The notes beneath the pieces were generated by a model. That model had not been told where the DNA came from. It saw only the letters and a list, made by a program, of their open reading frames with translations, and did no database searches. Made by a program: the position numbers and the translations under genes. From Arthrobacter ipis (GTDB lineage: Bacteria > Actinomycetota > Actinomycetes > Actinomycetales > Micrococcaceae), in assembly GCF_014694315.1 (NCBI RefSeq), contig NZ_JAAOXD010000004.1, positions 161,967 through 225,966 of the forward strand: DNA of 64,000 nt, written 5' to 3'. Every line of letters begins with the position of its first letter. The first letter of the stretch is position 1. Shown one piece after another: positions 38,053 through 48,020 of the stretch.

Positions 38053-39921
38053 TTATGGTCCGCTGGGCGAGCCGCTTGGAGTCGGCGTGGATGAAGGCGT
38101 GGATGAGGGAGTAGGGATCGGAGCTTCGGACAGGTGGTAAGTCACGACAGTGCCTGCGTCGACCTCCCGGCCGCTTTCGGGCTCGGAACGGACGAAGGTT
38201 CCGGCGTCCTGGCCGGAATCGCCGGGCACGTCGGCACCCTTTTGCCAGCGCAGACCGGCCTTCTCGATGGCTGACTGGACTTCGGACTCGCTGCTGCCCG
38301 TGCTGATGTCCGGGACGGCGATCTTCTTCGGTCCCTTGGAATAGGTGACCTTTACGGTGTCGCCGGCCTGCAGCGGGCCGGACGGGTTGAGGTCCGTGAC
38401 CGTGCCGGGTGTAGCGGGGTTGAAGACTTCATCGCCGTCGACCTTGAGCCCGAGCGCGATCAGTTCGGTGCGGACCTCGCTGTACTGCTTACCGAGGTAC
38501 GCGTCCGGAATGACGTTGATGGCCTCAGGAGTGGACTGCGTCGGGGTCGGTGTGGGCGTCGGCTTCTCCGACGTCTGGGTAGGCGTTGGCGTGGAACTGG
38601 TGGTCACGCTGCGGCTGGGTGTGCTCGACGTGGTGGCGGCAGGGCTCTGGCCCGGGAACAGGAAGCCGGCCTGGCTCAGGAGGATACCGGCGACGGCAAA
38701 CAACACCAGCAGGATCAGGGCGATCAACGGCCAGGTCCACGGGCTGCGCTTCCGCCGCTCGGGCTCATCGGCGGGTTCGCCGTCGTACGGTGCCGCGTAC
38801 TGATCCTCTTCCTGGTCCCAACTGCGCTCGGCGGCCAGGGCATCGGCACGCGACAGCGTGCTTCCCGCCCGCGTGGGCGCGGCATCTGAGGGGTTCCCGG
38901 CGGCCGCAGCAGCGGCTCCGCCGGCGGCAGCGCCAGCGGCTGCCGCGCCGAGCACGGGCAGCGCGGAGGTGGCCGCCGTCGGGCTTTTCTCCGAGCCGAT
39001 CACGCCGGTTGGTGCCGTGGCGATATTGACCGGGGCCGTCATGGCGCCGGTGCCCCCTTCGTACAGGAGCATGCCGGGGACAGCGGCGTGGGCTGCCGCG
39101 ATGTCACCGTTGCGGATGGCCTCCGCTGCCTCGGCCAGTTTGATGGCATTGGCCGGACGGTTCTTCGGATCCTTGGCCAGCATGGACATCAGGAGGGCAC
39201 GGACCGGCTTGGGCAGCGACTCCGGCAGGGGCGGCGGCGCGTCGTTGACCTGGGCCAGGGCGATGGCGATCTGGGATTCGCCGGAGAACGGCCGGTGCCC
39301 CGTGAGGCACTCGTAACCGATGACGCCGAGTGAATAGATGTCCGAGGCGCCGGTGGCGGTCTGGCCGGTGGCTTGTTCGGGGGCGAGGTACTGGGCGGTG
39401 CCCATGACCTGGCCGGTCTGGGTCAGCGGCACCTGGTCCGCCAGGCGCGCGATGCCGAAGTCGGTGACCTTGACCCGACCGTCCGGGGTGATGAGCAGGT
39501 TTCCGGGCTTGATGTCACGGTGCACCAGGCCCTGGGCGTGGGCCACGGACAGGGCCCGCGCAGTCTGCGCCATGATGGACAGCGTACGGTCCGGTGAGAG
39601 CACCTGCTCGTGCTCGATGATGCTGCTCAGCGGCTGGCCGGGGACCAGCTCCATCACAAGGTAGGCGGAGCCTTCCTCCTCGCCGTAGTCGAAGACGTTG
39701 GCGATGCCGACGTGGTTGAGGAGCGCGGTGTGGCGGGCTTCCGCGCGGAACCGCTGGAGGAAGCCGGGGTCGCCCGTGTACTCCTCTTTGAGCACCTTGA
39801 TGGCCACGATCCGGCCCAGGATCTGGTCTTTGGCCTTCCAGACTTCACCCATGCCGCCGATCGCAATACGCGTGGTCAACTGGAATCTGCCGCCGAGGGT
39901 GATTCCCGATGTAGGCCTCAC
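38053..39921 (-). CDS. pknA: serine/threonine protein kinase (PknA position) with PASTA domains
   Basis: A 622-residue membrane kinase. Kinase domain about 11-270 with [19 protein letters not shown] and DFGIARL. Ala-rich linker, a transmembrane helix ([18 protein letters not shown], about 398-415), then a Ser/Thr/Pro spacer and two PASTA-like domains ([16 protein letters not shown] and [15 protein letters not shown]). By position it is PknA, whose mycobacterial form lacks PASTA repeats, so the extracellular sensor is an extra. Its start overlaps the PBP stop by 4 nt. Confidence 0.93.
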   Translation of the reverse strand: MRPTSGITLGGRFQLTTRIAIGGMGEVWKAKDQILGRIVAIKVLKEEYTGDPGFLQRFRAEARHTALLNHVGIANVFDYGEEEGSAYLVMELVPGQPLSSIIEHEQVLSPDRTLSIMAQTARALSVAHAQGLVHRDIKPGNLLITPDGRVKVTDFGIARLADQVPLTQTGQVMGTAQYLAPEQATGQTATGASDIYSLGVIGYECLTGHRPFSGESQIAIALAQVNDAPPPLPESLPKPVRALLMSMLAKDPKNRPANAIKLAEAAEAIRNGDIAAAHAAVPGMLLYEGGTGAMTAPVNIATAPTGVIGSEKSPTAATSALPVLGAAAAGAAAGGAAAAAAGNPSDAAPTRAGSTLSRADALAAERSWDQEEDQYAAPYDGEPADEPERRKRSPWTWPLIALILLVLFAVAGILLSQAGFLFPGQSPAATTSSTPSRSVTTSSTPTPTQTSEKPTPTPTPTQSTPEAINVIPDAYLGKQYSEVRTELIALGLKVDGDEVFNPATPGTVTDLNPSGPLQAGDTVKVTYSKGPKKIAVPDISTGSSESEVQSAIEKAGLRWQKGADVPGDSGQDAGTFVRSEPESGREVDAGTVVTYHLSEAPIPTPSSTPSSTPTPSGSPSGP

Positions 39922-41372
39922 TTATTCAACACCGCCTCAAAAATTCTCTTTGCGTTCGGACTGGTTAGCTGTGCTCCGGCGGTGATGTCCACGCCCTGCA
40001 TGACGACGGTGACGGACACTTGCGGATCGTTAGCCGGGGCGAACCCCGTAAACCAAGAGTTGTTCAGGCCGTCCCCGAGCTCGGCGGTGCCGGTCTTGCC
40101 GGCGACCTCGACGCCGGGGACGGCGGCGCCGGAGCCGATGCCCTCGCTGACCACGCTGGTCATCCATTCGGTGATCTGTCCGGCGATTTCCGGCGTCGTG
40201 GAGGTCCGCAAAGCCACCGGCTTTGGTTGGTCGATCACGCGGAGGTCCGGGGAACGTACGGCCTTGATCAGGTTTGGCGCCATCTGCACTCCGCTGTTGG
40301 CAATGGCGGAGGTCATCAGCGCGATCTGGAGCGGCGTCGCACGGACGTCGCGCTGGCCGATGGCGGACTGCGCGAGTCCGGCCGCATCGAGGTCCGAGGG
40401 GAAGATGCTGGGGGCGTAGTCCAGCTTGAGCTGGTCGCCGAGGTCTGAATTGAAGCCGAACTTGCTGGCCTGCTCAGCGATCGCCTTTTCCCCGAGATCC
40501 CGGGCAATACTGGCGAAGGGCGTGTTGCAGGACTGCTGCAGCGCGAACGCGAAGCTCGCTGTGTTCCGGGTGTAGCAGTTGCCGCCGGCGTAGTTGGGCA
40601 GCTGGTACTGGATGCCCGGGAAGCTCATTTGGGCCGGGTTGGGCAGCACGCTGTCGGCGTTGTACTTGCCGGAGTTCAGGGCTGCTGCCGTGTCCACCAG
40701 CTTGAAAACGGAGCCCGGTGCCAGCAGGGCGCCCGTGGGGCCGCTGACCGAGGGGTTCAGATTGACGCCCGGGACCTTGATGGCCGCGTTGTAGGCAGCC
40801 TGTTCCTTGGCCACGTCCTGGGTGGCGATGAGGTTGGGATCGTAGGAGGGCTTGCTGACCATGGCCAGGATGTTGCCCGTCTTGGGATCGGTGACGACGA
40901 TCGACCCCCGCTGGCCGTCCGGGATGAGGTCGTAAGCCAGCTTCTGGATCTTGGGGTCAATGGTCAGCTCGACGGATGCGCCCTTGGGCTGGTTGCCCAG
41001 GAAGAGTTGTCCGATCCGGTCGAAGAAGAGCTGGTCCGAGCTTCCGGCCAGCTGGGCATCCATGGCGCTTTCGAGGCCGGTGACCCCGTAGCTCCGGGAA
41101 AAGTATCCGGTCAGCCCGGCATACAGCTCGGGCTGGTTGTACCGGCGCTGGAACTTGCAGGATTCATTGCCCGGGACGGATTCGGCGATGGCGGAGCCAC
41201 CCACGAGGATCGCTCCCCGGTCATTGCAGTAGTTCTGCAGTATGGCTCGCCGGTTCCACGGATTGGCTTTGAGCTCGTCCGCGCCCACCACCTGGACGTA
41301 GCTGATCGCACCGAAAATCAGGGCGAACATGGCGATCGCGGCGATCCATGAATGTCGAATGGCCTGGTTCAC
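39918..41372 (-). CDS. pbpA: penicillin-binding protein 2 / FtsI-type transpeptidase (PbpA)
   Basis: A 484-residue class B transpeptidase crosslinking peptidoglycan. N-terminal signal-anchor ([18 protein letters not shown]), a dimerisation module, then the transpeptidase domain with SxxK in PGSVFKL, SxN in SCNT and KTG in AGKTGTAE. It works with the adjacent FtsW/RodA glycan polymerase and is coupled by a 4-nt overlap on each side. Confidence 0.95.
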   Translation of the reverse strand: MNQAIRHSWIAAIAMFALIFGAISYVQVVGADELKANPWNRRAILQNYCNDRGAILVGGSAIAESVPGNESCKFQRRYNQPELYAGLTGYFSRSYGVTGLESAMDAQLAGSSDQLFFDRIGQLFLGNQPKGASVELTIDPKIQKLAYDLIPDGQRGSIVVTDPKTGNILAMVSKPSYDPNLIATQDVAKEQAAYNAAIKVPGVNLNPSVSGPTGALLAPGSVFKLVDTAAALNSGKYNADSVLPNPAQMSFPGIQYQLPNYAGGNCYTRNTASFAFALQQSCNTPFASIARDLGEKAIAEQASKFGFNSDLGDQLKLDYAPSIFPSDLDAAGLAQSAIGQRDVRATPLQIALMTSAIANSGVQMAPNLIKAVRSPDLRVIDQPKPVALRTSTTPEIAGQITEWMTSVVSEGIGSGAAVPGVEVAGKTGTAELGDGLNNSWFTGFAPANDPQVSVTVVMQGVDITAGAQLTSPNAKRIFEAVLNK

Positions 41373-42823
41373 AGGTGTTTCACCGCCTCGGTGGGAGCGT
41401 CTGGGAGAGTCTGGGTGGTGTTCCGGTCCTGCCGGCTTCCTGCGGCTGTCACCGGAGCCGGCTTCTGTGCCTCAGGTGTGCGGCCGGGCTGCATCGGTGA
41501 GGTGTCCACCGGGCCACGGGCCGTGTGCGAGATCATCAGCAGCAGGCCAACGATGATCCAGTTGGCCAGCAACGAGGAGCCACCAGCGGCCAGGAACGGC
41601 GTGGTGAGGCCGGTCAGAGGAATCAGCCGCGTGACGCCGCCGATCACCACGAAGCACTGCAGCGCCACCGCGAAGGACAGGCCGCAGGCGAGGAGCTTGC
41701 CGAAGGCGTCGCGGGTGCCGAGGGCCGCACGGAAACCGCGGGTGAAGAGCAGCAGGTACATCATCACAATGGCGAAGAGGCCGATCAGGCCCAGTTCCTC
41801 GCCAAAGGAGGCGATGATCATATCGCTGTTGGCGAACGGCACCAGGTTGGGCCTGCCCTGCCCGAGGCCGGTGCCCACGAGTCCGCCGCTGGCCATGCCG
41901 AACAGGCCTTCCACGATCTGGCCGCTGCCGCCGGGGGACCGCCCGAAGACTTCCTCGGTGAAGGCATTGAGCCAGCTGTCGATGCGCAGGGCAACGTGTG
42001 AGAAGACCTTGGATGCCACAAAGCCGCCGCCGAGGATCAGGGTGAGGCCGATGACCACCCAGCTGATGCGGCTGGTGGCCACGTAGATCATCACAATGAA
42101 CAGGCCGAAGAACAGCACGGATGATCCGAGGTCGCGCTGGAAGATCAGCACGCCGATGCTTACGAGCCAGGCCGTGATCATCGGTCCCATGTCCTTGAAC
42201 CGGGGGAACTGCATGGGCCCGATCTTGCGGCCGGCCAGCATGATGAGGTCGCGGTTTGAGGAAAGATATCCGGCAAAGAATATGGCGAGGGTGATCTTGG
42301 CGACCTCACCTGGCTGGAAAGTCATCGGACCGAGGCGAATCCACACCCGGGCGCCGAGGATTTCGCCGGCGGAGATTCCGGGGACCAACGGAAGTATCAG
42401 GAGCAGTGCGCTGACGGCCAAGGAAATGTAGGTGAAGCGGCGCAGGACACGGTGATCCTTGAGGAACCAGATAACGGCGATGGCAACGGCCATGGCGATG
42501 ACGGTCCAGCGCAGCTGGTTGTTGCCGGTGTCGTCGCCCGGAGCGTCGAGGCGGTGGATCATCGCCAAGCCGAGGCCGTTCAGGGCAACAACCAGCGGAA
42601 GCATTACCGGATCGGCATACTTAGCCCGGAGCCGGAGGACCACATGGAACACCAGGGACGCAGCGGCGAGCAGGCTGGACTGGAACCAGAAGTCGGTGTC
42701 CAGAGAGGTCTGTTCGTCAATGCTGATCAGTGCGTTGGCGCCGATGCTGACCGACAGTGCGAGCACGAGCAGCAGCAGTTCCACGTTGCGCCGGGGTTTG
42801 GGCATTGTGTCGGCGTGGCTCAT
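41369..42823 (-). CDS. rodA: FtsW/RodA/SpoVE-family glycan polymerase
   Basis: A 484-residue SEDS protein with about ten to twelve membrane helices. Family features include GDDTGNNQLRW, FQPGEVAKITLAIFFAGYL, the catalytic-region FQRDLGSSVLFFGLF and GTGLGQGRP near the C-terminal half, and VIGGVTRLIPLTGLTTPFLAAGGSSL. It forms a polymerase-transpeptidase pair with the neighbouring PBP. The cytoplasmic tail is Pro/Thr/Gln-rich. Whether it acts in elongation or division is not resolved from sequence. Confidence 0.95.
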   Translation of the reverse strand: MSHADTMPKPRRNVELLLLVLALSVSIGANALISIDEQTSLDTDFWFQSSLLAAASLVFHVVLRLRAKYADPVMLPLVVALNGLGLAMIHRLDAPGDDTGNNQLRWTVIAMAVAIAVIWFLKDHRVLRRFTYISLAVSALLLILPLVPGISAGEILGARVWIRLGPMTFQPGEVAKITLAIFFAGYLSSNRDLIMLAGRKIGPMQFPRFKDMGPMITAWLVSIGVLIFQRDLGSSVLFFGLFIVMIYVATSRISWVVIGLTLILGGGFVASKVFSHVALRIDSWLNAFTEEVFGRSPGGSGQIVEGLFGMASGGLVGTGLGQGRPNLVPFANSDMIIASFGEELGLIGLFAIVMMYLLLFTRGFRAALGTRDAFGKLLACGLSFAVALQCFVVIGGVTRLIPLTGLTTPFLAAGGSSLLANWIIVGLLLMISHTARGPVDTSPMQPGRTPEAQKPAPVTAAGSRQDRNTTQTLPDAPTEAVKHL

Positions 42824-44610
42824 TGGCCCCCCTCACAGGTTGCGGTTGGGGTGGGTGCGGCCGAGGCTCCGGCTGTTGCGGTTGGCGATGCCGTCGGCTT
42901 GGCAGTTGTGGTCGCCTTCGGTGACGTGACCGTCGGCTTGGGCGTGGCGGAGGCCTTCGCCGTGGCTGATGCCGTAGCCCGCGCCGAGGCGGTGGCCGTC
43001 GGAGACGGCGTCAGGCATTCATCCGAGGGCGCGGTGCTTCCCGTGCGCTCAAGGTTCTTGACGATCCGCTGGGCATCGTACAAATCGCGCGCGGGGACCG
43101 TCTGGCGGACCCGCTGCTGCGAGAACTGGGGCAGTGATTCCATCCGGATGTCCGTGACCGCTTCCAGGGTAGAGAGCTGGATGGGGCCGAGGCGCTGGGA
43201 GACGCCGTTGAAGATGGCCACCCGCTGGTCGAATTCACCGATGTAGTAGCGCGTCTGGGTCCAGGCGTAACCGAGCCAGAGCCCGACGGCGAGAACCAGG
43301 AGTGCCGCGCCCGCAATTCCCAGGGTGAGCCAGCGGCGTGGACCCCTCATGGGCGTGAATTCCTCGGCTTCTTCGCGGGCATGGTCCGACTTGTGTGTCA
43401 GGACGGTTGCCGCGCGGCGCGCGACGGTGCGGCCGGCAATGGTGGGGATGGAACCGGTCTCGGCAGCAGCGACGGCTGCGCCGACGAGGATGTGGGGCCG
43501 GGAGGACAGCTCCTCGCGCAGTACCTCCGCGGACAGATGCTCGCCTAAGTGCGGATCGGTGCTGGTAGCCGGTTCGTTCGGCGGCGTCGTGCCGGCACCC
43601 TCGTCTGTCGCGTCGGGCGCGGAAGTCCGGTCGGGGCCGGAGCCGTCGGATGTGGGTATTGCGGCTGGCGGGGCGGAAGAATCCGTGGATCCAGGCTTCG
43701 ATTCCGTTGGCCCCGGATCGCCTGGTTCGGAAACCGGGGCGGCGGATGGCTCGGCCGGGGCCGCAGCCTTTGTCCCGGTAATCGCTTCCGGTTGTTCGGC
43801 GTCAGGGACGATGTCGACGGCGGCCGTGCTGACGTCGTCGGGCGTTTCCTCCACGATTTCCACCATGACAACGGTGACGTTGTCCGGCGCGCCCGCCTCG
43901 AGGGTGAGGTCAACGAGCGTCTCGACGCATTCGCTCAGATTCGGCGTTTCCCGCACCGTGCGCTCCACGACGTGGCCGGCGACGTAATTTAGACCGTCGG
44001 AGCAGAGCAGCCAGCGTTCTCCGGGCTGCACCTCGATGGTGGCGAGGTCCAGTTCGGGGCTCGCATCGACGTCACCGAGGACGCGCATCAGGACGTTCTT
44101 GTGCGGATGGGTTTCCGCTTCTTCGGGGCGCAACCGGCCCTCGTCGATGAGGCGCTGGACGAAGGTGTGGTCAATGCTGATCTGCTCGAACTCGCCGTCG
44201 CGCAGGCGGTACGCACGGGAGTCGCCGATGTGGGCGAAATGGAGCTTGCCCTCAGCCAGCAGCAGGGCAGTCACGGTGGTGCCCATGCCCGCCAGCTTGG
44301 GATTGATGTGAACGAGTTCCGAGAGCAGCGAATTGGCGGTCTGGATCTCGTCGGCCAGCACGGTGCCCGCGTCGTCATCGTAATCGTCGGTGTCAAGGTG
44401 GATCATGTCCAGGACCGTGGCGGCGGAAGCAACGTCGCCGCCGGCGTGGCCTCCCATGCCGTCCGCCACGACGGCGAGGTGCCGGCCCACGTAAGCGGAG
44501 TCGTCGTTCTTGGCGCGGATGCGGCCGACGTCAGATCGCGCTGCATAGCGCAGGATCAGGGGCCGGGGCGAGGCTGGCACCTCGCCTGCGGGCATGTCCG
44601 GAGCGGCCAT
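42820..44610 (-). CDS. pstP: PP2C-family serine/threonine phosphatase PstP
   Basis: A 596-residue phosphatase counteracting PknA/PknB. The catalytic PPM domain (about 10-245) has metal-binding VADGMGGHAGGDVAS, GMGTTVTALL, FAHIGDSRAYRLRDG and ERWLLCSDGLNY. A long Pro/Ala/Ser-rich cytoplasmic linker leads to a transmembrane helix (about 430-450), a globular extracellular segment and an Ala/Thr-rich tail. The linker is longer than in mycobacteria. Overlaps the following rodA by 4 nt. Confidence 0.95.
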   Translation of the reverse strand: MAAPDMPAGEVPASPRPLILRYAARSDVGRIRAKNDDSAYVGRHLAVVADGMGGHAGGDVASAATVLDMIHLDTDDYDDDAGTVLADEIQTANSLLSELVHINPKLAGMGTTVTALLLAEGKLHFAHIGDSRAYRLRDGEFEQISIDHTFVQRLIDEGRLRPEEAETHPHKNVLMRVLGDVDASPELDLATIEVQPGERWLLCSDGLNYVAGHVVERTVRETPNLSECVETLVDLTLEAGAPDNVTVVMVEIVEETPDDVSTAAVDIVPDAEQPEAITGTKAAAPAEPSAAPVSEPGDPGPTESKPGSTDSSAPPAAIPTSDGSGPDRTSAPDATDEGAGTTPPNEPATSTDPHLGEHLSAEVLREELSSRPHILVGAAVAAAETGSIPTIAGRTVARRAATVLTHKSDHAREEAEEFTPMRGPRRWLTLGIAGAALLVLAVGLWLGYAWTQTRYYIGEFDQRVAIFNGVSQRLGPIQLSTLEAVTDIRMESLPQFSQQRVRQTVPARDLYDAQRIVKNLERTGSTAPSDECLTPSPTATASARATASATAKASATPKPTVTSPKATTTAKPTASPTATAGASAAPTPTATCEGGQ

Positions 44611-44612
44611 GG

Positions 44613-45095
44613 CTACGGCCTCAATTCAATGACCGTCTTGCCGATTCTCACGGGTACACCAAGGTCCACGGGCAGGGCCCTGGTGAGCTGCTGTTCGGCC
44701 AGATAGGTGCCGTTGGTGGAGCCGAGGTCCTCGATGAACCACCGGCTTCCCTGTGGAAAGAGCCGGGCGTGCCTGCCGGAAGCGTAGTCGTCCTCAAGAA
44801 CCAGTGTGGCCTCCTGCGCGCGCCCCAGCAGGATGGGGCTGGCAGCCAATGGGACCGTGCGGCCCTTGAGTGGGCCTTCGGTGACCACCAGCTGGCGGGC
44901 ATGCTGCTTGGCGGGAGCGGGCGCCGGCTCTGCCAGTTCGGGGTTCTTCCGCACCTGCCTGGCCGTGGGGGCGCCCGTGGCGGCCTTGCGGCCGATCATG
45001 AGGTCGCGGCGCATGGCTGAGACGATGCTGAAGATGAGTACCCAGAGAAGAAGCAGGAATCCAAAGCGCAGGGCGGTTATGGTCAGTTCGCTCAT
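44613..45095 (-). CDS. fhaB: FHA-domain membrane protein FhaB
   Basis: A 160-residue protein. One N-terminal transmembrane helix (LRFGFLLLLWVLIFSIVSAM), a linker, then a forkhead-associated domain (about 88-155) with ILLGRAQEATL, GRHARLF and DLGSTNGTYL, which reads phosphothreonine. In mycobacteria FhaB (FipA) links the pknA/B cascade to division. It overlaps fhaA by 4 nt. Confidence 0.94.
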   Translation of the reverse strand: MSELTITALRFGFLLLLWVLIFSIVSAMRRDLMIGRKAATGAPTARQVRKNPELAEPAPAPAKQHARQLVVTEGPLKGRTVPLAASPILLGRAQEATLVLEDDYASGRHARLFPQGSRWFIEDLGSTNGTYLAEQQLTRALPVDLGVPVRIGKTVIELRP

Positions 45096-45832
45096 GGGCG
45101 GCCGCCGCTGTTGGCGGGCAGGAGGCGGAAGATAATTTTGGTCCGTCCCATCGTGATGGTGGAGCCGTCGGTGAGTTCGATGCTGCCGGCCACTTTGTGT
45201 CCGTTGACGTAGCTGCCGTTGGTGGAGCCCAGATCGACGGCGGTGGTGGTGCCGCTGTGGGTCTGGATTTCCAGATGCCGGCGGGAGACTCCGGTGTCGT
45301 CCACCAGGATGTCAGCCTCTGATGAACGGCCCAGGACGACTGAGGGCGCATTGAGTGAATACCGCTGGCCGTCGATGTCCAGGACGGGCTGCAGCCGGAC
45401 TGGCTGGCGGTTTGGCGCTGCCGGGACGTTTGCCCGCGGGGCGGCCGGCGCTGAACCGGAGGACTTTTCGGTTTTTGACGTGATCTCGAAGTCGCCGGCC
45501 CGGTGGGATTCGTCCCGGCGGAACGAGATGCGGACCGGGCCCTGCAGCGTGTATCCCTGGCTGCGGACGTGGTTAATAACGACGTCGCAGAGTTCCTCGG
45601 CCAGTGGGGTTCCCCATTCCTGGGCGCGCTGAAAATCCTCGTCACTCAGGAGCACATCGAAGACGTTGGGCACCAAGGTGCGTCCGGCAGCGATGGTGAT
45701 GGCCTTATGGTCCACTTCCCGGCGCAGGCGGCTCGCGATTTCCACGGGCTCAACCTGGGCTTTGGAGCCGGTGGAGAAGACGCCGCGGACCGCCTTTTCA
45801 ATGCCGCGTTCGACTTTGTCCAGCAAACCCAT
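45092..45832 (-). CDS. fhaA: FHA-domain protein FhaA (DUF3662)
   Basis: A 246-residue soluble protein. N-terminal DUF3662 domain (about 1-120; MGLLDKVERGIEKAVRGVF) and C-terminal FHA domain (about 165-240; VVLGRSSEADIL, GVSRRHLEI, DLGSTNGSYVNG). The start at 45832 has an ideal AAGGAGAGG leader; the frame continues to 45910 but without a ribosome-binding site. FhaA orthologues bind the MviN pseudokinase, a candidate for which ends at 1065. First gene of the seven-gene operon. Confidence 0.95.
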   Translation of the reverse strand: MGLLDKVERGIEKAVRGVFSTGSKAQVEPVEIASRLRREVDHKAITIAAGRTLVPNVFDVLLSDEDFQRAQEWGTPLAEELCDVVINHVRSQGYTLQGPVRISFRRDESHRAGDFEITSKTEKSSGSAPAAPRANVPAAPNRQPVRLQPVLDIDGQRYSLNAPSVVLGRSSEADILVDDTGVSRRHLEIQTHSGTTTAVDLGSTNGSYVNGHKVAGSIELTDGSTITMGRTKIIFRLLPANSGGRP

Positions 45833-46225
45833 GGTCCTCTCCTTTCCTTGCTGCTGAGGGACAGTACGTCCCGAGGAACTCATTCTGGCAATGCAGTCAC
45901 AACAAAACACCGTGCCCGCCGGAAGCGGGCCCTTATGTATCCGATACTACTTGCCACGTCTGGGAATGACCTTAATCCACAACGCGCCGGGTACCCGATT
46001 CGTTCACTTCTCCCCGGTGGTTGTGGGCGCGATCACAGGCTGGAATCTGCGCACAGCGGACGCCTTGATGGCCTCGCAACGGCCGACTGTGCCGGCGCAG
46101 ATCGTGGCTGCAGGGCGGCCGAAAGCCCCGATTAGGAATTTGCGGTGAGTGTCCGTTATGCTTGATCTCGCTGCTTTTACGAGGTTGCAAGCTGGATTCC
46201 GGCTGGGCCAAGTGGAAGAAGTTGC
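45833..46225. other. intergenic region between fhaA and tRNA-Leu
   Basis: About 390 bp with no convincing gene. It contains a short hairpin CCCGC / GCGGG near 45915-45930 and should hold the divergent promoters of the fhaA operon and the tRNA. A TATGCT at 46157-46162 could be a -10 for the tRNA, without a matching -35. Confidence 0.4.
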
Positions 46226-46308
46226 GCGCGAGTGGCGGAACGGCAGACGCGCTGGCTTCAGGTGCCAGTGTCCGAAAGGGCGTGGGGGTTCAAATCCCCC
46301 CTCGCGCA
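46226..46308 (+). tRNA. tRNA-Leu (CAG anticodon)
   Basis: An 83-nt class II tRNA: acceptor GCGCGAG / CTCGCGC with discriminator A, anticodon stem CTGGC / GCCAG with loop TTCAGGT (CAG), a variable arm GTGTCCGAAAGGGCGT, and T-arm GGGGG-TTCAAAT-CCCCC. CCA is not encoded. Confidence 0.96.
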
Positions 46309-46316
46309 CGCATCAG

Positions 46317-46352
46317 AACCCCGGGAAATCGATGATTTCCCGGGGTTCTTTC
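46317..46352 (+). terminator. terminator after tRNA-Leu
   Basis: AACCCCGGGAAATC / GATTTCCCGGGGTT hairpin with a GAT loop, followed by CTTTCTT. Confidence 0.9.
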
Positions 46353-46491
46353 TTGTTTGAGGGACTGTGTAGCCCTGAGCCCGCTACCCCAAAACGCCGC
46401 TGGGCGGGTGCCGGAATCCCGACACCCGCCCAAAGCTTCATTCGAACGGCCCCGTCCCACCAATGCGGGATGATCAATGAGTGTTGCTGCA

Positions 46492-47847
46492 CTACTTCGC
46501 CGTAGACGGCTCCAGCGGTGTTGCGACGGCGGCCGGTGCCTTCTCGGCGACCTCGGAGACGGGCTTCCGCTCCTTGAGGAAGTACACCAGGATGGCAGCC
46601 ACCGTTGACGCCGCGGCCAGGGCGAAGAGGCCGGGAACCACGCTGCCGGTCTGCTCCTTGATGATGCCGAATCCGAACGGTGCCACGAAACCGCCGAGGT
46701 TGCCCAGCGAGTTGATGATGGCAATTGCGGGGGCCAGGACCAGCGGGTGCAGAGCGGACTGGGGGATGGTCCAGAACAGCGGCGACGCGCTCTTGAAGCC
46801 CATGGCAGCGACGGCGAGGAACACCAGGGCAAGGACCGGGGAAGCAACGGCTGCGGCGAGGGTGCCGACGGCGGCCACAAGGAGTGCGGCGACCAGCAGC
46901 GGGCGCTTGGACTTTGCCTTGTCCTGCCACTTGGCGGCGAAGTACATGGCGAAGACGGCACACACCCACGGGATAGAGGAGAGGAAGCCGACGCTGAGGT
47001 CCGTGGTGCCGGGAATCTGCTTGACGATGGTCGGCAGCCAGAACGTGTTCGCGTAGATAGAGAGCTGCACCGAGAAGTAGATGCCGCACAGCAGGAGAAT
47101 CTGAGGGTTCAGGAGCATCTTCCAGCGGTTGACCTTGCCGCCGTCAGCCTCGGCGTGCTGGGCGTCCTCGTGGGCGATCTCTGCGTTCAGAGCCGACTTT
47201 TCGCCGGCCGTCAGCCACTTGGCATCCTGGACCTTGGCGTCGAGGAAGAAGAATACGATGATGCCGACGGCGACGGAGAGCACGCCTTCAAAGCCGAACA
47301 GCCACTGCCAGCCGCGCAGGCCCAGGACGTCGTGCAGGCTCAGGAGCAGGCCTGCGATGGGGCCCGACAGGGCGGCTGCCACCGACGATCCGGCGATGAA
47401 GACGGCAGTCGCCTTGCCCCGCTGGCCAGCGGGGACCCAGCGGGCGAAGTAGAAGATGACGGCCGGGAAGAAGCCGGCTTCGGCAGCGCCAAGCAGGAAC
47501 CGCAAGACGTAGAACATCATCTCGTTCTGCACAAAAGTCATCAGGAAGGACACGATGCCCCAGCTGACCATGATCCGGGTCAGCCAGATCTTGGCGCCGT
47601 ACTTTTCCATCATCACGTTGCTGGGAAGCTCGAAAATGGCATAGGCGATGAAGAACAGCCCGGCGCCGAAGCCGTAGGCTGCGGCGCCGATGCCGACGTC
47701 AGCCTGCAGATGGTCCTGGGCGTAGCCGATGTTGGACCTGTTCAACTGGTTGCACACGAGCATGACCAGCATGATGGGCAGCACGCGCCGGAAAAACTTC
47801 TTCATGGCCGAAGCCAGATCCGTGACAGCGGTGTCTACAGACTGCAT
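46492..47847 (-). CDS. MFS transporter, anion:cation symporter (ACS) type
   Basis: A 451-residue carrier with twelve predicted helices. The ACS signature region CNQLNRSNIGYAQDHLQADVG and the loop GAAEAGFFPAVIFYFARWVPAGQRGKATA are typical of glucarate, galactonate, tartrate and hydroxyphenylacetate carriers. A long central cytoplasmic loop is rich in Ala/Asp. In this context a hexarate or sugar-acid substrate is likely but inferred. It is followed by nothing on its strand until tRNA-Leu and has a promoter of the shared TTGGAC type. Confidence 0.88.
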   Translation of the reverse strand: MQSVDTAVTDLASAMKKFFRRVLPIMLVMLVCNQLNRSNIGYAQDHLQADVGIGAAAYGFGAGLFFIAYAIFELPSNVMMEKYGAKIWLTRIMVSWGIVSFLMTFVQNEMMFYVLRFLLGAAEAGFFPAVIFYFARWVPAGQRGKATAVFIAGSSVAAALSGPIAGLLLSLHDVLGLRGWQWLFGFEGVLSVAVGIIVFFFLDAKVQDAKWLTAGEKSALNAEIAHEDAQHAEADGGKVNRWKMLLNPQILLLCGIYFSVQLSIYANTFWLPTIVKQIPGTTDLSVGFLSSIPWVCAVFAMYFAAKWQDKAKSKRPLLVAALLVAAVGTLAAAVASPVLALVFLAVAAMGFKSASPLFWTIPQSALHPLVLAPAIAIINSLGNLGGFVAPFGFGIIKEQTGSVVPGLFALAAASTVAAILVYFLKERKPVSEVAEKAPAAVATPLEPSTAK

Positions 47848-47934
47848 GGGGGAATCCTCTTTGATAGATCAGCAAGATCACGCTGCGGGGGTTACGTGGG
47901 CAGCCCGTTGTGGTCCTCGCCACAGCACGCGTTA

Positions 47935-47982
47935 ACTGTAAACAGTCGGTTTCATGCCCGTCCAACACACATATTGCATGGC
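47935..47982 (-). promoter_or_regulatory. shared-type promoter A (upstream of the MFS gene)
   Basis: On the minus strand TGCA-N9-TTGGAC-N19-TACAGT, with the -10-like hexamer at 47940-47935, 88 nt before the ATG. CCATGC precedes the N9 block, as in copy B. Confidence 0.6.
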
Positions 47983-48020
47983 GTGATACCCGCAGGGAAC
48001 TACTGCGGCATCCTCGCTGA

